A DNA stretch of 64,000 nucleotides. Source: MFZZ01 sp964610165 (lineage in GTDB: Bacteria; Patescibacteriota; Microgenomatia; UBA1406; GWC2-37-13). The notes below the pieces were generated by a model. The model saw only the letters and a program-made list of their open reading frames with translations. It did no database searches and was not told the origin of the DNA. Within the stretch, counting starts at the first letter, position 1, and every line of letters starts with the position of its first letter. The position numbers and the translations under genes were made by a program. The DNA lies in NCBI GenBank assembly GCA_964610165.1, contig CAZSUZ010000002.1, positions 3,537 through 67,536 on the forward strand. The letters run 5' to 3'. Positions 23,443 through 32,253 of this stretch are shown here, one piece after another.

Positions 23443-23685
23443 ATGGCAAAAGAAATAACCGGTACAGTAGTTTCAACAAAAATGCAGAAAACTGTAGTTA
23501 TAACTGTTGAACGAAAATTAAGACATCCAGTGTATCAAAAAGTTATTACACGACATCAGAAAATTAAAGCACATAATGAACTTGAAGGAATTCAAGAAGG
23601 AGATGTAGTTACTATTGCGGAAACAAGACCAATTTCTAAAGATAAACATTTTACAGTTATTAAAAAGTTAGAAAGATTAAATTAA
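23443..23685 (+). CDS. rpsQ: Ribosomal protein uS17
   Basis: 80 residues, MAKEITGTVVSTKMQKTVVI, with the OB-fold start GTVVSxKMxKT and the HNELEGIQEGDVV and ETRPISKDKH motifs. Confidence 0.96.
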   Translation: MAKEITGTVVSTKMQKTVVITVERKLRHPVYQKVITRHQKIKAHNELEGIQEGDVVTIAETRPISKDKHFTVIKKLERLN

Positions 23686-23712
23686 GTTAATTAAATATTA
23701 AGAAAGTTATCT

Positions 23713-24087
23713 ATGTTACAATTACGATCAATGCTTGCAGTAGCAGACAATTCAGGAGCAAAAAAAGTACAGCTCATTGGTATTCCTGGAAAAGGAAACC
23801 GTAAATTTGCTTATATGGGTGAAATCATCACTGTTGTCGTAAAACAAGCAATTCCTTATGGACAAGTTCAAAAAGGAGAAGTTGTAAAAGCAGTAATTGT
23901 ACGAACAAGAAAAGAAACAAGAAGAAAAGATGGAAGTTATATTCGTTTTGATGAAAACGCATGTGTTGTTCTTGCAGGTGCAGAAACTCAAGATCCAAAA
24001 GGAACACGTATTTTTGGACCTATTGGAAAAGAAATCAAAGATAAAGGATTTAACAAGATTGCAAGTTTAGCATTAGAAGTATATTAA
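23713..24087 (+). CDS. rplN: Ribosomal protein uL14
   Basis: 124 residues, MLQLRSMLAVADNSGAKKV, with VKAVIVRTRKETRRKDGSYI and RIFGPIGKE. Forms an inter-subunit contact. Confidence 0.97.
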   Translation: MLQLRSMLAVADNSGAKKVQLIGIPGKGNRKFAYMGEIITVVVKQAIPYGQVQKGEVVKAVIVRTRKETRRKDGSYIRFDENACVVLAGAETQDPKGTRIFGPIGKEIKDKGFNKIASLALEVY

Positions 24088-24088
24088 T

Positions 24089-24391
24089 ATGAAAATTAAA
24101 AAAGGAGATACAATTCGAGTAATGGTTGGAAAAGATAAAGGCACTGAAGGAAAAGTAGAACAAGTCTTTGTTAAACAAGGTAAAATTTTAGTGACTAATA
24201 TTAATATTGTTAAAAAACATATTAAGAAAACTGAACAAAATCAAGGTGGTATTATTGATTTACCAAAACCAATTGATGTTTCTAAAGTAATGTTGGTTTG
24301 TCCACATACAAAAAAACCAACAAGAGTTTCTTATAAGTTTGTAGATGGTAAAAAAGTTAGATTTTCAAAAAAAGCTAATAAAGCTATATAA
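24089..24391 (+). CDS. rplX: Ribosomal protein uL24
   Basis: 100 residues, MKIKKGDTIRVMVGKDKGTE, a KOW domain, then NIVKKHIKKTEQNQGG. Begins 1 base after the rplN stop. Confidence 0.95.
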   Translation: MKIKKGDTIRVMVGKDKGTEGKVEQVFVKQGKILVTNINIVKKHIKKTEQNQGGIIDLPKPIDVSKVMLVCPHTKKPTRVSYKFVDGKKVRFSKKANKAI

Positions 24392-24407
24392 ATTAATACA
24401 GAATAGA

Positions 24408-24956
24408 ATGACACGATTAAAAGATATATACAATTCGGAAATAAAAGAAAAACTTATCAAAGAGTTTAATATTAAAAACGCATTTTCTGTACCAAATATT
24501 TCAAAAACAGTTGTAAATGTTGGTGTTGGAGAAGCAGTAGATAATAAAAAAGCAATTGAAAATGTTCAAAAACAAATTGAGTTAATAACTGGACAAAAGA
24601 CAGTTGTTACAAAAGCTAAAAAATCTATTGCAGCATATAAAATTAGAAAAGGTTTAGCTATTGGAGTTAAAGTAACATTAAGAGGAGAAAAAATGCACTA
24701 TTTCTTAGATAAATTAATTAATATAGTTATTCCAAGACTTAGAGATTTTAGAGGTATTTCTCATTCATCAGTTGATCAACATGGAAATTTAAATTTAGGA
24801 TTTACTGAACAAACTATATTTCCTGAAATTGAATATGATAAAATTGACAAAATTAGAGGCTTAGAAGTAACAATAGTTACAACAACAAATAATAGAGAAC
24901 AATGTAAAAAGTTATTTGAATTGTTAGGAGTACCATTTAAAAAGGATACTAATTAA
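24408..24956 (+). CDS. rplE: Ribosomal protein uL5
   Basis: 182 residues from MTRLKDIYNSEIKEKLIKEF, with KTVVNVGVGEA, the P-site-contacting RDFRGISHSS and a final VTTTNNREQCKKLFELLGVPF. An earlier in-frame ATG at 24345 falls inside rplX and was not used. Confidence 0.96.
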   Translation: MTRLKDIYNSEIKEKLIKEFNIKNAFSVPNISKTVVNVGVGEAVDNKKAIENVQKQIELITGQKTVVTKAKKSIAAYKIRKGLAIGVKVTLRGEKMHYFLDKLINIVIPRLRDFRGISHSSVDQHGNLNLGFTEQTIFPEIEYDKIDKIRGLEVTIVTTTNNREQCKKLFELLGVPFKKDTN

Positions 24957-24966
24957 TAAATGAAAC

Positions 24967-25152
24967 ATGGCAAAAACATCAGATGAAGTAAAATTCAAAC
25001 ATAAACAAAAATTCGAAGTAAGACAAGTAAACAGATGTCCACTTTGTGGAAGATCAAGAGGTTATATGAGACGTTTTGGTTTATGCCGTTTGTGTTTCCG
25101 TGAAAAAGCATTAAAGGGAGAAATTCCTGGAGTTAGAAAAGTTTCTTGGTAA
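24967..25152 (+). CDS. rpsN: Ribosomal protein uS14, zinc type
   Basis: 61 residues with two CxxC pairs (CPLCGR and CRLCFR), which bind zinc, and the C-terminal LKGEIPGVRKVSW. This is the short zinc-binding form. It is followed by the displaced rpsS. Confidence 0.96.
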   Translation: MAKTSDEVKFKHKQKFEVRQVNRCPLCGRSRGYMRRFGLCRLCFREKALKGEIPGVRKVSW

Positions 25153-25158
25153 AAAAAT

Positions 25159-25443
25159 ATGAGTAGATCAGCAAAAAAAGGACCATACATTGATGAAAAG
25201 TTACATATCAAAGTATCTAAACAAAAAGATTCAAATGAGAGAACACCTATTAAAACATGGGCACGTAATTCCCAAATCCATCCGGATTTTGTAGGTCACA
25301 GAATTGCTGTTCATAATGGTAAAAAATTTATAGAAGTATTTGTATCAGAAACAATGGTAGGTCACAGATTAGGTGAATTTTCACCAACTAGAACATTTAG
25401 AGGTCACGGAAAAGTTACAAAGAGAACCGCAGAAAAGACCTAA
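25159..25443 (+). CDS. rpsS: Ribosomal protein uS19, displaced from its usual position
   Basis: 94 residues, MSRSAKKGPYIDEKLHIKV, with KTWARNSQIHPDFVGHRIAV and GEFSPTRTFRGHGK. The conserved gene order places rpsS between rplB and rplV. Here it lies between rpsN and rpsH, next to its ribosomal head neighbour uS14. uS13, uS14 and uS19 cluster in the 30S head, so the new neighbour makes physical sense. Confidence 0.96.
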   Translation: MSRSAKKGPYIDEKLHIKVSKQKDSNERTPIKTWARNSQIHPDFVGHRIAVHNGKKFIEVFVSETMVGHRLGEFSPTRTFRGHGKVTKRTAEKT

Positions 25444-25463
25444 TAATAATTAATTAAAAAAAT

Positions 25464-25844
25464 ATGACAGTTGCAGATTTAGTAATACGAATAAAAAATG
25501 GATATATGTCAGGAAGAGAATCAATTATTGTGCCTTTTTCTAAATTGAATGAATCCATTTTGACAAAACTAAAGAAACTTAACTATATACAAGAAATTAC
25601 AGTTGAAGGAGAAACTATAAAACAATTTATCGTTACTCTTAAATATGATGATGGCGTTGCAGCATTTACGGATGTAAAGATTTTTTCAACACCAGGTCGT
25701 AGATGGTATACAAATTATAATGATATTAAACCTGTACTTGGTGGATTAGGAGTTGCAGTTATTTCAACTTCAAAAGGTATATTAACAGGCAATGAAGCTA
25801 AAAAAGAAAAAGTCGGTGGTGAATTATTATTTCATATTTGGTAA
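25464..25844 (+). CDS. rpsH: Ribosomal protein uS8
   Basis: 126 residues, MTVADLVIRIKNGYMSGRES, ending with the conserved STSKGILTGNEAKKEKVGGE block. In other bacteria uS8 represses the spc operon by binding its mRNA. Confidence 0.95.
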   Translation: MTVADLVIRIKNGYMSGRESIIVPFSKLNESILTKLKKLNYIQEITVEGETIKQFIVTLKYDDGVAAFTDVKIFSTPGRRWYTNYNDIKPVLGGLGVAVISTSKGILTGNEAKKEKVGGELLFHIW

Positions 25845-25846
25845 GT

Positions 25847-26386
25847 ATGTCAAAGATAGGCCAAAAGCCAATACAAGTTCCAGCATCGGTTCAAGTAGAA
25901 ATCAACGAAGGTTTAATTACTGTACGTGGTTCTAAAGGTGAAGTTAAATATGAACTTCCACGTTTTATTAAAGTAGAAAAACAAGAAGATAATCTTATTG
26001 TAACTCGAAAAGATGATTCTAAAAAACAGAAAGCATCCCATGGATTATATAGAAGTCTTATTGCAAATGCTGTAGTAGGTGTAGATACGGGTTGGACTAA
26101 AAGACTTGAAGTAGTAGGAACAGGTTTTAACGCAAAAATGCAAGGTGCATCTGTTGCTTTTAAAATTGGATTTTCTCATCAAGTTGTATTTAATCCAGTA
26201 CCTGGGGTAACACTTACAACAGAAGGAAATAATATTGTTATTGTTTCTGGAGCAGATAAACAACTTGTTGGACAGGTAGCTTATCAAATAAAATTAATTA
26301 GAAAACCTGATATCTATAAAGGTAAAGGTATTCGTTATGAAGGAGAGAAAGTTAGAATTAAGCCAGGTAAGAAAGCAAAAGCTTAA
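25847..26386 (+). CDS. rplF: Ribosomal protein uL6
   Basis: 179 residues from MSKIGQKPIQVPASV, ending GKGIRYEGEKVRIKPGKKAKA. An in-frame ATG at 25838 overlaps the rpsH stop and would add three residues; the one at 25847 matches the family better. Confidence 0.95.
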   Translation: MSKIGQKPIQVPASVQVEINEGLITVRGSKGEVKYELPRFIKVEKQEDNLIVTRKDDSKKQKASHGLYRSLIANAVVGVDTGWTKRLEVVGTGFNAKMQGASVAFKIGFSHQVVFNPVPGVTLTTEGNNIVIVSGADKQLVGQVAYQIKLIRKPDIYKGKGIRYEGEKVRIKPGKKAKA

Positions 26387-26404
26387 TAACCATTGAATAT
26401 TTAT

Positions 26405-26758
26405 ATGAAAAACATTAATTTAAGTCGAATTGACAGAAGAAAAAAAAGAGTAAGTGCCAATATTTCTGGTACGAATGAACGTCCACGTGTTAGTGTGTAT
26501 CGTTCTAACAGATATATTTATGCACAAGCAATTGATGATGATGCCGGTATAACAATTGTTGCAACAAATAGTTCAGCATTAAAAGTGAAAGAAAAACAAA
26601 CAAAATCAGAAACAGCAAAAGCAGTTGGTATGAAATTAGCTGAATTATTAACTGAGAAAAAAATTACAAAAGTTGTTTTTGATCGTAACAGATATGCATA
26701 CAATGGACGTGTTAAAGCATTAGCTGAAGGATTACGTGAAGGTAATATTCAAGTATAA
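26405..26758 (+). CDS. rplR: Ribosomal protein uL18
   Basis: 117 residues, NLSRIDRRKKRVSANISGTN, with RPRVSVYRSNRYIYAQ and FDRNRYAYNGRVKALAEGLR. Binds 5S rRNA. An in-frame ATG at 26393 is possible and would add four residues. Confidence 0.94.
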   Translation: MKNINLSRIDRRKKRVSANISGTNERPRVSVYRSNRYIYAQAIDDDAGITIVATNSSALKVKEKQTKSETAKAVGMKLAELLTEKKITKVVFDRNRYAYNGRVKALAEGLREGNIQV

Positions 26759-26778
26759 TTACAATTTGATATAAAGAA

Positions 26779-27426
26779 ATGGCTAGAGAAAATAAACAAA
26801 TACAAAATGGAGAAAAAAAATACGAAGAACGTATTATTACTATTCGTCGTGTTTCTAAAAAAACGACTGGAGGAAATTATATTTCCTTTTCTGCACTCGT
26901 TGCTATTGGTGATGGGCAAGGAAAAGTAGGAATTGGTATTGGTCGTGGACTTGAAGTACCTCCAGCCATTCAAAAAGCTATTACTCAAGCAAAAAAACAT
27001 TTAGTAGAAATACCTATTTACAACGAAACTATTCCACATCAGGTACAATTAAAATATAAGGCATCTCGATTACTTTTAAAACCAGCACCTCCAGGTACAG
27101 GTCTAAAAGTAGGTGGAGTTGTAAGAGCAGTATTAGATTTAGCAGGTGTTAACAATGCATCTGGAAAAATTATTGGAACAAGAAATCAAATTACAAATGC
27201 ATACGCAGTAATAGAAGCAATAAAAAAATTAAAGCCAAGAATTATTAAAGAACCTAAAGTAGCAAAATTGGAAAAAGTTGTAAAGCCAGTAGAAAAAAAA
27301 GAAGAACCTGTTAAAGAAGTTAAAAAAGAATCAAAAGTTGAAGAAGCTAAAGTTGTAAAAAAAGAAGTAAAAACTGAGAAAAAGCCAGTTGCAAAGAAAA
27401 AAGTAACAAAAACAGCAAAGAAATAA
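26779..27426 (+). CDS. rpsE: Ribosomal protein uS5 with long K/E-rich C-terminal tail
   Basis: 215 residues. The uS5 core (about 12-160) has RRVSKKTTGGNYISFSALV, GDGQGKVGIGIGRG and the KPAPPGTGLKVGGVVRAV segment. From about residue 155 a tail of roughly 60 residues is almost entirely Lys, Glu, Val, Pro and Ala in short repeats (VKPVEKKEEPVKEVKKESK and similar). It is probably disordered. rpmD, which normally follows, is absent. Confidence 0.95.
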   Translation: MARENKQIQNGEKKYEERIITIRRVSKKTTGGNYISFSALVAIGDGQGKVGIGIGRGLEVPPAIQKAITQAKKHLVEIPIYNETIPHQVQLKYKASRLLLKPAPPGTGLKVGGVVRAVLDLAGVNNASGKIIGTRNQITNAYAVIEAIKKLKPRIIKEPKVAKLEKVVKPVEKKEEPVKEVKKESKVEEAKVVKKEVKTEKKPVAKKKVTKTAKK

Positions 27427-27440
27427 ATTAATTTATATAT

Positions 27441-27878
27441 ATGAATATCCTATCTCAATTAGAAAAAACTGTTGATAAAAGAAAAAAACGTAAAGGTCGT
27501 GGTATTGGTTCTGGCGCTGGTGTAAAATCTGGTCGAGGAACAACTCGTCATCAAACTGCTCGTGAAACTGTGCCATTACATTTTGAAGGTGGACAAAACA
27601 GAATGGTTAAAAGATTTCCTCTCATGAGAGGTAAATCAAAGAATAAATCTGTTCGTTCAAAACCAGTAGTTATTACTTTAGCAAAATTAGAACGTTTTGA
27701 CACAAATTCTACAGTTGATATGAATGCTTTAATCGAAAAGAATCTTATCATTGGTTCAAAAGACCAAAAAGTAAAAGTGGTTGCAACGGGTGTTCTTACA
27801 AAATCTTTGACTATAGCATTACCAGTTTCTGAATCGGCAAAAATAATGATTGAGAAGGCTGGTGGAAAAGTACAATGA
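27441..27878 (+). CDS. rplO: Ribosomal protein uL15
   Basis: 145 residues, with RKGRGIGSGAGVKSGRGTTRH and FEGGQNRMVKRFPLMRG. Follows rpsE directly, with no rpmD between, and overlaps the secY start by 4 bases (ATGA). Confidence 0.96.
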   Translation: MNILSQLEKTVDKRKKRKGRGIGSGAGVKSGRGTTRHQTARETVPLHFEGGQNRMVKRFPLMRGKSKNKSVRSKPVVITLAKLERFDTNSTVDMNALIEKNLIIGSKDQKVKVVATGVLTKSLTIALPVSESAKIMIEKAGGKVQ

Positions 27879-29161
27879 AAGAAAGCATTCAAAAGCTAAA
27901 ATTACTTATTAATGATCCGCAGCTTCGTCGTAAGACAATTATTACGTTCCTTCTTATTTTAGCATTCCGTATATTCGCCTTTTTACCTGTTCCAGCAATC
28001 GATTTAGAAAGATTGAGAACAATTTTTGAACAAAGTCAATTTTTAGCCCTTCTTGATATATTCTCTGGAGGAACTCTTGTCAATTTTTCTGTTATGGCAT
28101 TAGGTTTAGGTCCTTATATTAATGCATCTATTATTATTCAACTTTTAACCTTAGTTATACCTCAACTTGAAGCACTTACGAAAGAAGGAGAATTTGGAAG
28201 ACATAAAATTAATCAATATACACGTTTTCTAACTGTGCCATTAACCTTAGTTCAAGGTGTAGGTATATATGTCCTTCTGAGAAATCAGCAAATTATTGGA
28301 ACATTATCACCATTAGAATTCTTTTCTTTTATTGTTACCTTACTTGCTGGTACATTCATTATTGTTTGGTTTGGAGAATTAATTTCAGAATTTGGACTTG
28401 GTAATGGTATTTCTGTTTTAATATTTGCAGGTATTGTAGGGCGAATTCCGGTTATTATTGGACGAACTCTTAGTACATTTAATCAAGAATTACTATTCAA
28501 TATTATTATTTTTGGAGCAATAGCAATACTCGTTATTGCAGCAGTTGTATTTATAAATGAGGCTGTCAGAAAGATCCCTGTTTATTATGCAAAACGTATA
28601 AAAGGAAATAAAATGTATCAGTCAGCAAGTAATTATTTACCATTAAAGCTTAATCAAGCAGGTGTTATTCCAATTATTTTTGCAGTTTCTTTTGTTTTAT
28701 TTCCACAAATTGCAGGTAATTTTTTACGATATGTGCCAAATAGTACTGTTGCAAATATTGGTGCGTTTTTAGCCCAATCGTTTAATCCAAACGGTTTTGT
28801 TTATAATATTACATATTTCATTTTAGTTGTTGCATTCACCTATTTCTATACTGTAATAGTGTTTAACCCACAAAAAATTGCAGACGATATTCAAAAACAT
28901 GGCGGATTTATTCCAGGAATTAGACCAGGAACAGCTACTAAACAATATTTACAAAATATAGTATTTAGAATTACATTATTTGGAGCTCTATTTTTAGGAA
29001 CAATTGCAATATTACCAGCTATTGTTTCATCAATTACTGGTATTACAGGCCTTGTCATTGGAGGAACAGGAATTTTAATTGTAGTCTCTGTTGTACTTGA
29101 AACGTTCAAATCTATCGACGCACAATTGGTTATGAAAAACTATGACAAATTCAATATGTAA
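27875..29161 (+). CDS. secY: Preprotein translocase subunit SecY
   Basis: The channel of the Sec translocon, 428 residues with ten transmembrane segments. Recognisable parts are RIFAFLPVPAID, the plug region FSGGTLVNFSVMALGLGPYI, ALTKEGEFGR and GGFIPGIRPGTATKQYL. Overlaps rplO. Membrane protein at the end of the spc operon as usual. Confidence 0.97.
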   Translation: MKESIQKLKLLINDPQLRRKTIITFLLILAFRIFAFLPVPAIDLERLRTIFEQSQFLALLDIFSGGTLVNFSVMALGLGPYINASIIIQLLTLVIPQLEALTKEGEFGRHKINQYTRFLTVPLTLVQGVGIYVLLRNQQIIGTLSPLEFFSFIVTLLAGTFIIVWFGELISEFGLGNGISVLIFAGIVGRIPVIIGRTLSTFNQELLFNIIIFGAIAILVIAAVVFINEAVRKIPVYYAKRIKGNKMYQSASNYLPLKLNQAGVIPIIFAVSFVLFPQIAGNFLRYVPNSTVANIGAFLAQSFNPNGFVYNITYFILVVAFTYFYTVIVFNPQKIADDIQKHGGFIPGIRPGTATKQYLQNIVFRITLFGALFLGTIAILPAIVSSITGITGLVIGGTGILIVVSVVLETFKSIDAQLVMKNYDKFNM

Positions 29162-29217
29162 TTTTAGAGAAATTATAGTACAATATAACCTTTCACTTTA
29201 GTATTTATTAAAGATTT

Positions 29218-29397
29218 ATGGCAAAAAAACGAGCACGCGCATTAATTGGTTTTGTCTGCACAGAATGCGGACAACTTAACTATGTAAGCGAAAAAAACAA
29301 ACTTAATACACCAGCAAAACTCGAATTAGACAAGTTTTGTAATAATAAAGATTGTAGAGCAGTTAAAACGCATAAGGAAACAACAGATTTAGACTAA
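29218..29397 (+). CDS. rpmG: Ribosomal protein bL33
   Basis: 59 residues, MAKKRARALIGFVCTECGQL, with two zinc-binding Cys pairs (CTEC and CNNKDC). KLELDKFCNNKDC and the KETT end support bL33. An unusual place, between secY and the kinase fusion. No strong ribosome-binding site. Confidence 0.85.
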   Translation: MAKKRARALIGFVCTECGQLNYVSEKNKLNTPAKLELDKFCNNKDCRAVKTHKETTDLD

Positions 29398-29412
29398 TAA
29401 CAAAATTATTGT

Positions 29413-30692
29413 ATGAAATTAGTGCTTATCGGCATTCAAGGTGCCGGAAAATCAACCCAAGGAAATTTTTTGTCTGAAAAATTAAAAATACCCTATTTAT
29501 CAACGGGCCATATTTTTAGAGATATAGCAAAAGAAAAAACAACTTTGGGTAGATATGTTAAAGAATTAATGAACTCAGGTTCATTAATTCCAGACGATAA
29601 AGTTATCGAAATAGTAAATAGTTATATAAAAAAGCCAGCATATAGAAAAGGATATATATTGGATGGGTTTCCAAGAACGTTAGTCCAAGCAAAAGAATTT
29701 AGTAATAATGTAGATAAAGTAATACATATTCATATTCCAGATAAAGAAGCACTTTGGAGATTAGCATATAGAAATGAACAACGAGATGATGACACGATTG
29801 AAGCAATTCGTCGCAGAATTGAGCTCTTTAAAAAACACACAATACCTGTTTTAGACTACTATAAAAAGGAAAATAAACTTGTAACAATAGATGGTACAAA
29901 AACTATCGAAGAAGTAAAACAAGATATTTTAAAATCTCTTGGAAAACAACTTATTGAAAATAGAGTAAAAAATTGGAAACCANNNNNNNNNNNNNNNNNN
30001 NNNNNNNNNNNNNNNNNNNNNNNNNNNNNNNNNNNNNNNNNNNNNNNNNNNNNNNNNNNNNNNNNNNNNNNNNNNNNNNNNNTTTAAAATCTCTTGGAAA
30101 ACAACTTATTGAAAATAGAGTAAAAAATTGGAAACCAACAAAAAATACTATTATTGCTATCGTTGGAATGCCAGGTTCTGGTAAAACAGAAGCTGCTGAA
30201 TATTTTAAAACGTTAGGATTGCCTATAGTACGTTTTAGCCATATTGTAAATAGTCTTATTGAAAAAAGAAAATTACCACATACCCTTGAAGTGCATCATC
30301 AGGTAAGACAAGAATTAAGAGATAAACATGGTTATGAAGCAATGGCATTATTGAGTAAAAAAGATTTAGAAAAGGAACTTAAGAAAAATAATCTTGTTGT
30401 TATTGAAGGTATGAGATCTTGGGAAGAATTTGAATATATAAAGAAACAATTTCAAAAAGCTCGTATTTATATACTTGCTTTATATGCAGATAAACAAAAA
30501 AGATATGATCGTATAGCAAAAAGAAAAGAGAGAAAAGATTTACGTGGAGAAGAACGAGATATAGATGAATTAATTCAAACCCATATGGGCCCAACAATTG
30601 CTTTTGCAGATTATGTCGTTAAAAATAATTTTTCTCTTGATGAACTGCACGATAAGCTTGATGAAGTCTATCGAGAGATTTATTATTCATAA
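29413..30692 (+). CDS. adk: Adenylate kinase fused to a UPF0200-like P-loop kinase (interrupted by a false gap)
   Basis: A run of 100 N (29983-30082) is flanked by identical 55-base copies (29928-29982 and 30083-30137). Removing one copy and the N leaves one frame of 374 residues. Residues 1-190 are a short-LID adenylate kinase: GIQGAGKSTQG, DGFPRTLVQA and RNEQRDDDTIEAIRRR. Residues 195-374 start IVGMPGSGKTEAAEYF (Lys206) and contain VIEGMRSWEEFEYIKK and ADYVVKNN. These match the archaeal UPF0200 kinases related to dephospho-CoA kinase. The first half makes ADP from AMP and ATP; the second substrate is unknown. The gene sits before map and infA, where adk is usual. Confidence 0.85.
29928..30137. 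other. False assembly gap: 100 N between identical 55-base ends
   Basis: Bases 29928-29982 equal 30083-30137 exactly. Contig ends sharing a 55-base overlap and joined by a fixed 100-N spacer are typical of scaffolding of k-mer assemblies. The real locus is most likely continuous, with one copy of the 55 bases. Confidence 0.92.
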
Positions 30693-30695
30693 ACG

Positions 30696-31448
30696 ATGAT
30701 ACAGCTAAAAACAAAAGACGAAATAGAAATAATGAAGGATGGAGGAAAAATCCTCAAAACTGTTGTGGATGAACTTATTCCTTGGATTTCCGTTGGACAA
30801 AGCACTTTAGAAATTGATAATAAAGCAGAAGAACTCATTAAAAAACATGGTGGTGAGCCATCGTTTAAAACAGTACCAGGTTTTAGTTGGACAACATGTA
30901 TACCTGTAAATGAGCAAGCCGTACATACTCCACCGTCAAATCGCATTTTAAAAGATGGAGATTTAGTAACTGTGGATATCGGAGTCCTTTATAAAGGATT
31001 TCATACTGATTATGCGTATTCTAAAATAGTTGGCAATAATACTGATCCAGAAAAGCAGAAATTTTTAGATGTTGGGAAAAAAACCTTAGAAAAAGCTATT
31101 TCAATGGTGCATAATGGTGTATACATTGGTGAATTTGCTGAGTTTATTTATAATGAAATAACAAAGAATGGTTATTTTATTATGAAAGAGCTTACTGGGC
31201 ATGGGATCGGTCGTAAGTTGCATGAAGATCCATATGTTTTGAATTATCTTGACAGACCAATTCAAAAAACATATAAAATAAAGCCAGGATTTGTTTTCGC
31301 CCTTGAGATAATTTATTCGATGGGAAGCGAAGAAATCGCGTACGAACAAGGTAATTCTTGGTCAATTATAAGTGGAGATAAAAGTCTTTCGGCTTGTTTT
31401 GAAAAGACATTAGCTGTAACTGAAGAAAAGACCTTTATTTTAACCTAA
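30696..31448 (+). CDS. map: Methionine aminopeptidase, type I
   Basis: Removes the initiator Met from new proteins. 250 residues. Metal ligands are placed in VDIGVLYKGFHTDYA (two Asp), ELTGHGIGRKLHE (His), LEIIYSMG (Glu) and AYEQGNSWS (Glu). The usual NEVVCHGIP is replaced by NEQAVHTPP and the last motif is altered, so it is a divergent form. It begins 3 bases after the kinase fusion and precedes infA. Confidence 0.9.
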   Translation: MIQLKTKDEIEIMKDGGKILKTVVDELIPWISVGQSTLEIDNKAEELIKKHGGEPSFKTVPGFSWTTCIPVNEQAVHTPPSNRILKDGDLVTVDIGVLYKGFHTDYAYSKIVGNNTDPEKQKFLDVGKKTLEKAISMVHNGVYIGEFAEFIYNEITKNGYFIMKELTGHGIGRKLHEDPYVLNYLDRPIQKTYKIKPGFVFALEIIYSMGSEEIAYEQGNSWSIISGDKSLSACFEKTLAVTEEKTFILT

Positions 31449-31471
31449 TTTCGTGCTACAATATACTCTTT

Positions 31472-31687
31472 ATGAAAAGTGATGTAATTATTGTTGAAGG
31501 TGAAGTTGTTGAAAACTTGCCTAATACATTGTTTCGGGTACAATTGAATGATAGTGACAAAATAATTCTTTGCTATCTTTCAGGGAAAATGCGAAAAAAT
31601 TACATTAAAATTTTGCCAGGAGATAAGGTGAAGATTGAATTAACACCTTATGACCTTGAGCGAGGAAGAATTATTTATAGAAAATAA
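31472..31687 (+). CDS. infA: Translation initiation factor IF-1
   Basis: 71 residues, an OB fold with VEGEVVENLPNTLFRVQLND and SGKMRKNYIKILPGDKVKIE. Blocks the ribosomal A site during initiation. A TATACT sequence ends 4 bases before the ATG and could give a leaderless transcript. Read-through from map is also likely. Confidence 0.95.
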   Translation: MKSDVIIVEGEVVENLPNTLFRVQLNDSDKIILCYLSGKMRKNYIKILPGDKVKIELTPYDLERGRIIYRK

Positions 31688-31689
31688 CT

Positions 31690-31806
31690 ATGTTAAAAAG
31701 ATCAGGAGTTAAAAAAATGTGTGATGGATGCAAAATGGTTGTAAGAAAAGGCACGCTTTATGTTGTGTGCGATAGAAGTCCAAAACATAAACAGAAACAA
31801 AGTTAA
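31690..31806 (+). CDS. rpmJ: Ribosomal protein bL36
   Basis: 38 residues, MLKRSGVKKMCDGCKMVVRK, with a zinc site made of Cys11, Cys14, Cys27 and His32. Standard place between infA and rpsM, 2 bases after infA. Confidence 0.95.
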   Translation: MLKRSGVKKMCDGCKMVVRKGTLYVVCDRSPKHKQKQS

Positions 31807-31834
31807 TTATTATTACTAATTTGTTATTTTAGGT

Positions 31835-32239
31835 ATGTACCGTATTGCAGGAATTAATTTACCAGACGAAAAAAGAATTGATTACGCACTTACTCTTGTG
31901 TATGGAATCGGTTGGTCAAAATCTAATATGATTTTAGAACAATCAAAAGTTCCTGCAGAAACAAGAGTAAAAGCACTTACAGAAGATCAGATGAAAAAAA
32001 TTATGGCTGTAATTGATACATTTCGTGTAGAAGGTGAACTAAGAGAAGAAATTAGTGATAATATCAAACGACAAAGAGAAATTGGTTCATACCGTGGTTT
32101 AAGACACAGACAAGGATTACCAGTTCGTGGTCAAAGAACCCGTTCAAATGCTCGTACTAAAAGAGGTAAGAGAAAGACAGTTGGAGCATTAACAAAAGAA
32201 GCATGGGCAAAAGCAGAGACTGCAAAAACATCTGAATAA
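31835..32239 (+). CDS. rpsM: Ribosomal protein uS13
   Basis: 134 residues, MYRIAGINLPDEKRIDYAL, with SYRGLRHRQGLPVRGQRTRS and NARTKRGKRKTVG. The C-terminus (TKEAWAKAETAKTSE) is slightly extended. Confidence 0.97.
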   Translation: MYRIAGINLPDEKRIDYALTLVYGIGWSKSNMILEQSKVPAETRVKALTEDQMKKIMAVIDTFRVEGELREEISDNIKRQREIGSYRGLRHRQGLPVRGQRTRSNARTKRGKRKTVGALTKEAWAKAETAKTSE

Positions 32240-32253
32240 GTATTAATAAAATT

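Noticed and set aside
29973..30692. A separate gene for the second kinase beginning at or in the N-gap
   Set aside because: The 55-base flanks are identical and the frame is continuous when merged, so one fused gene is the simpler reading.
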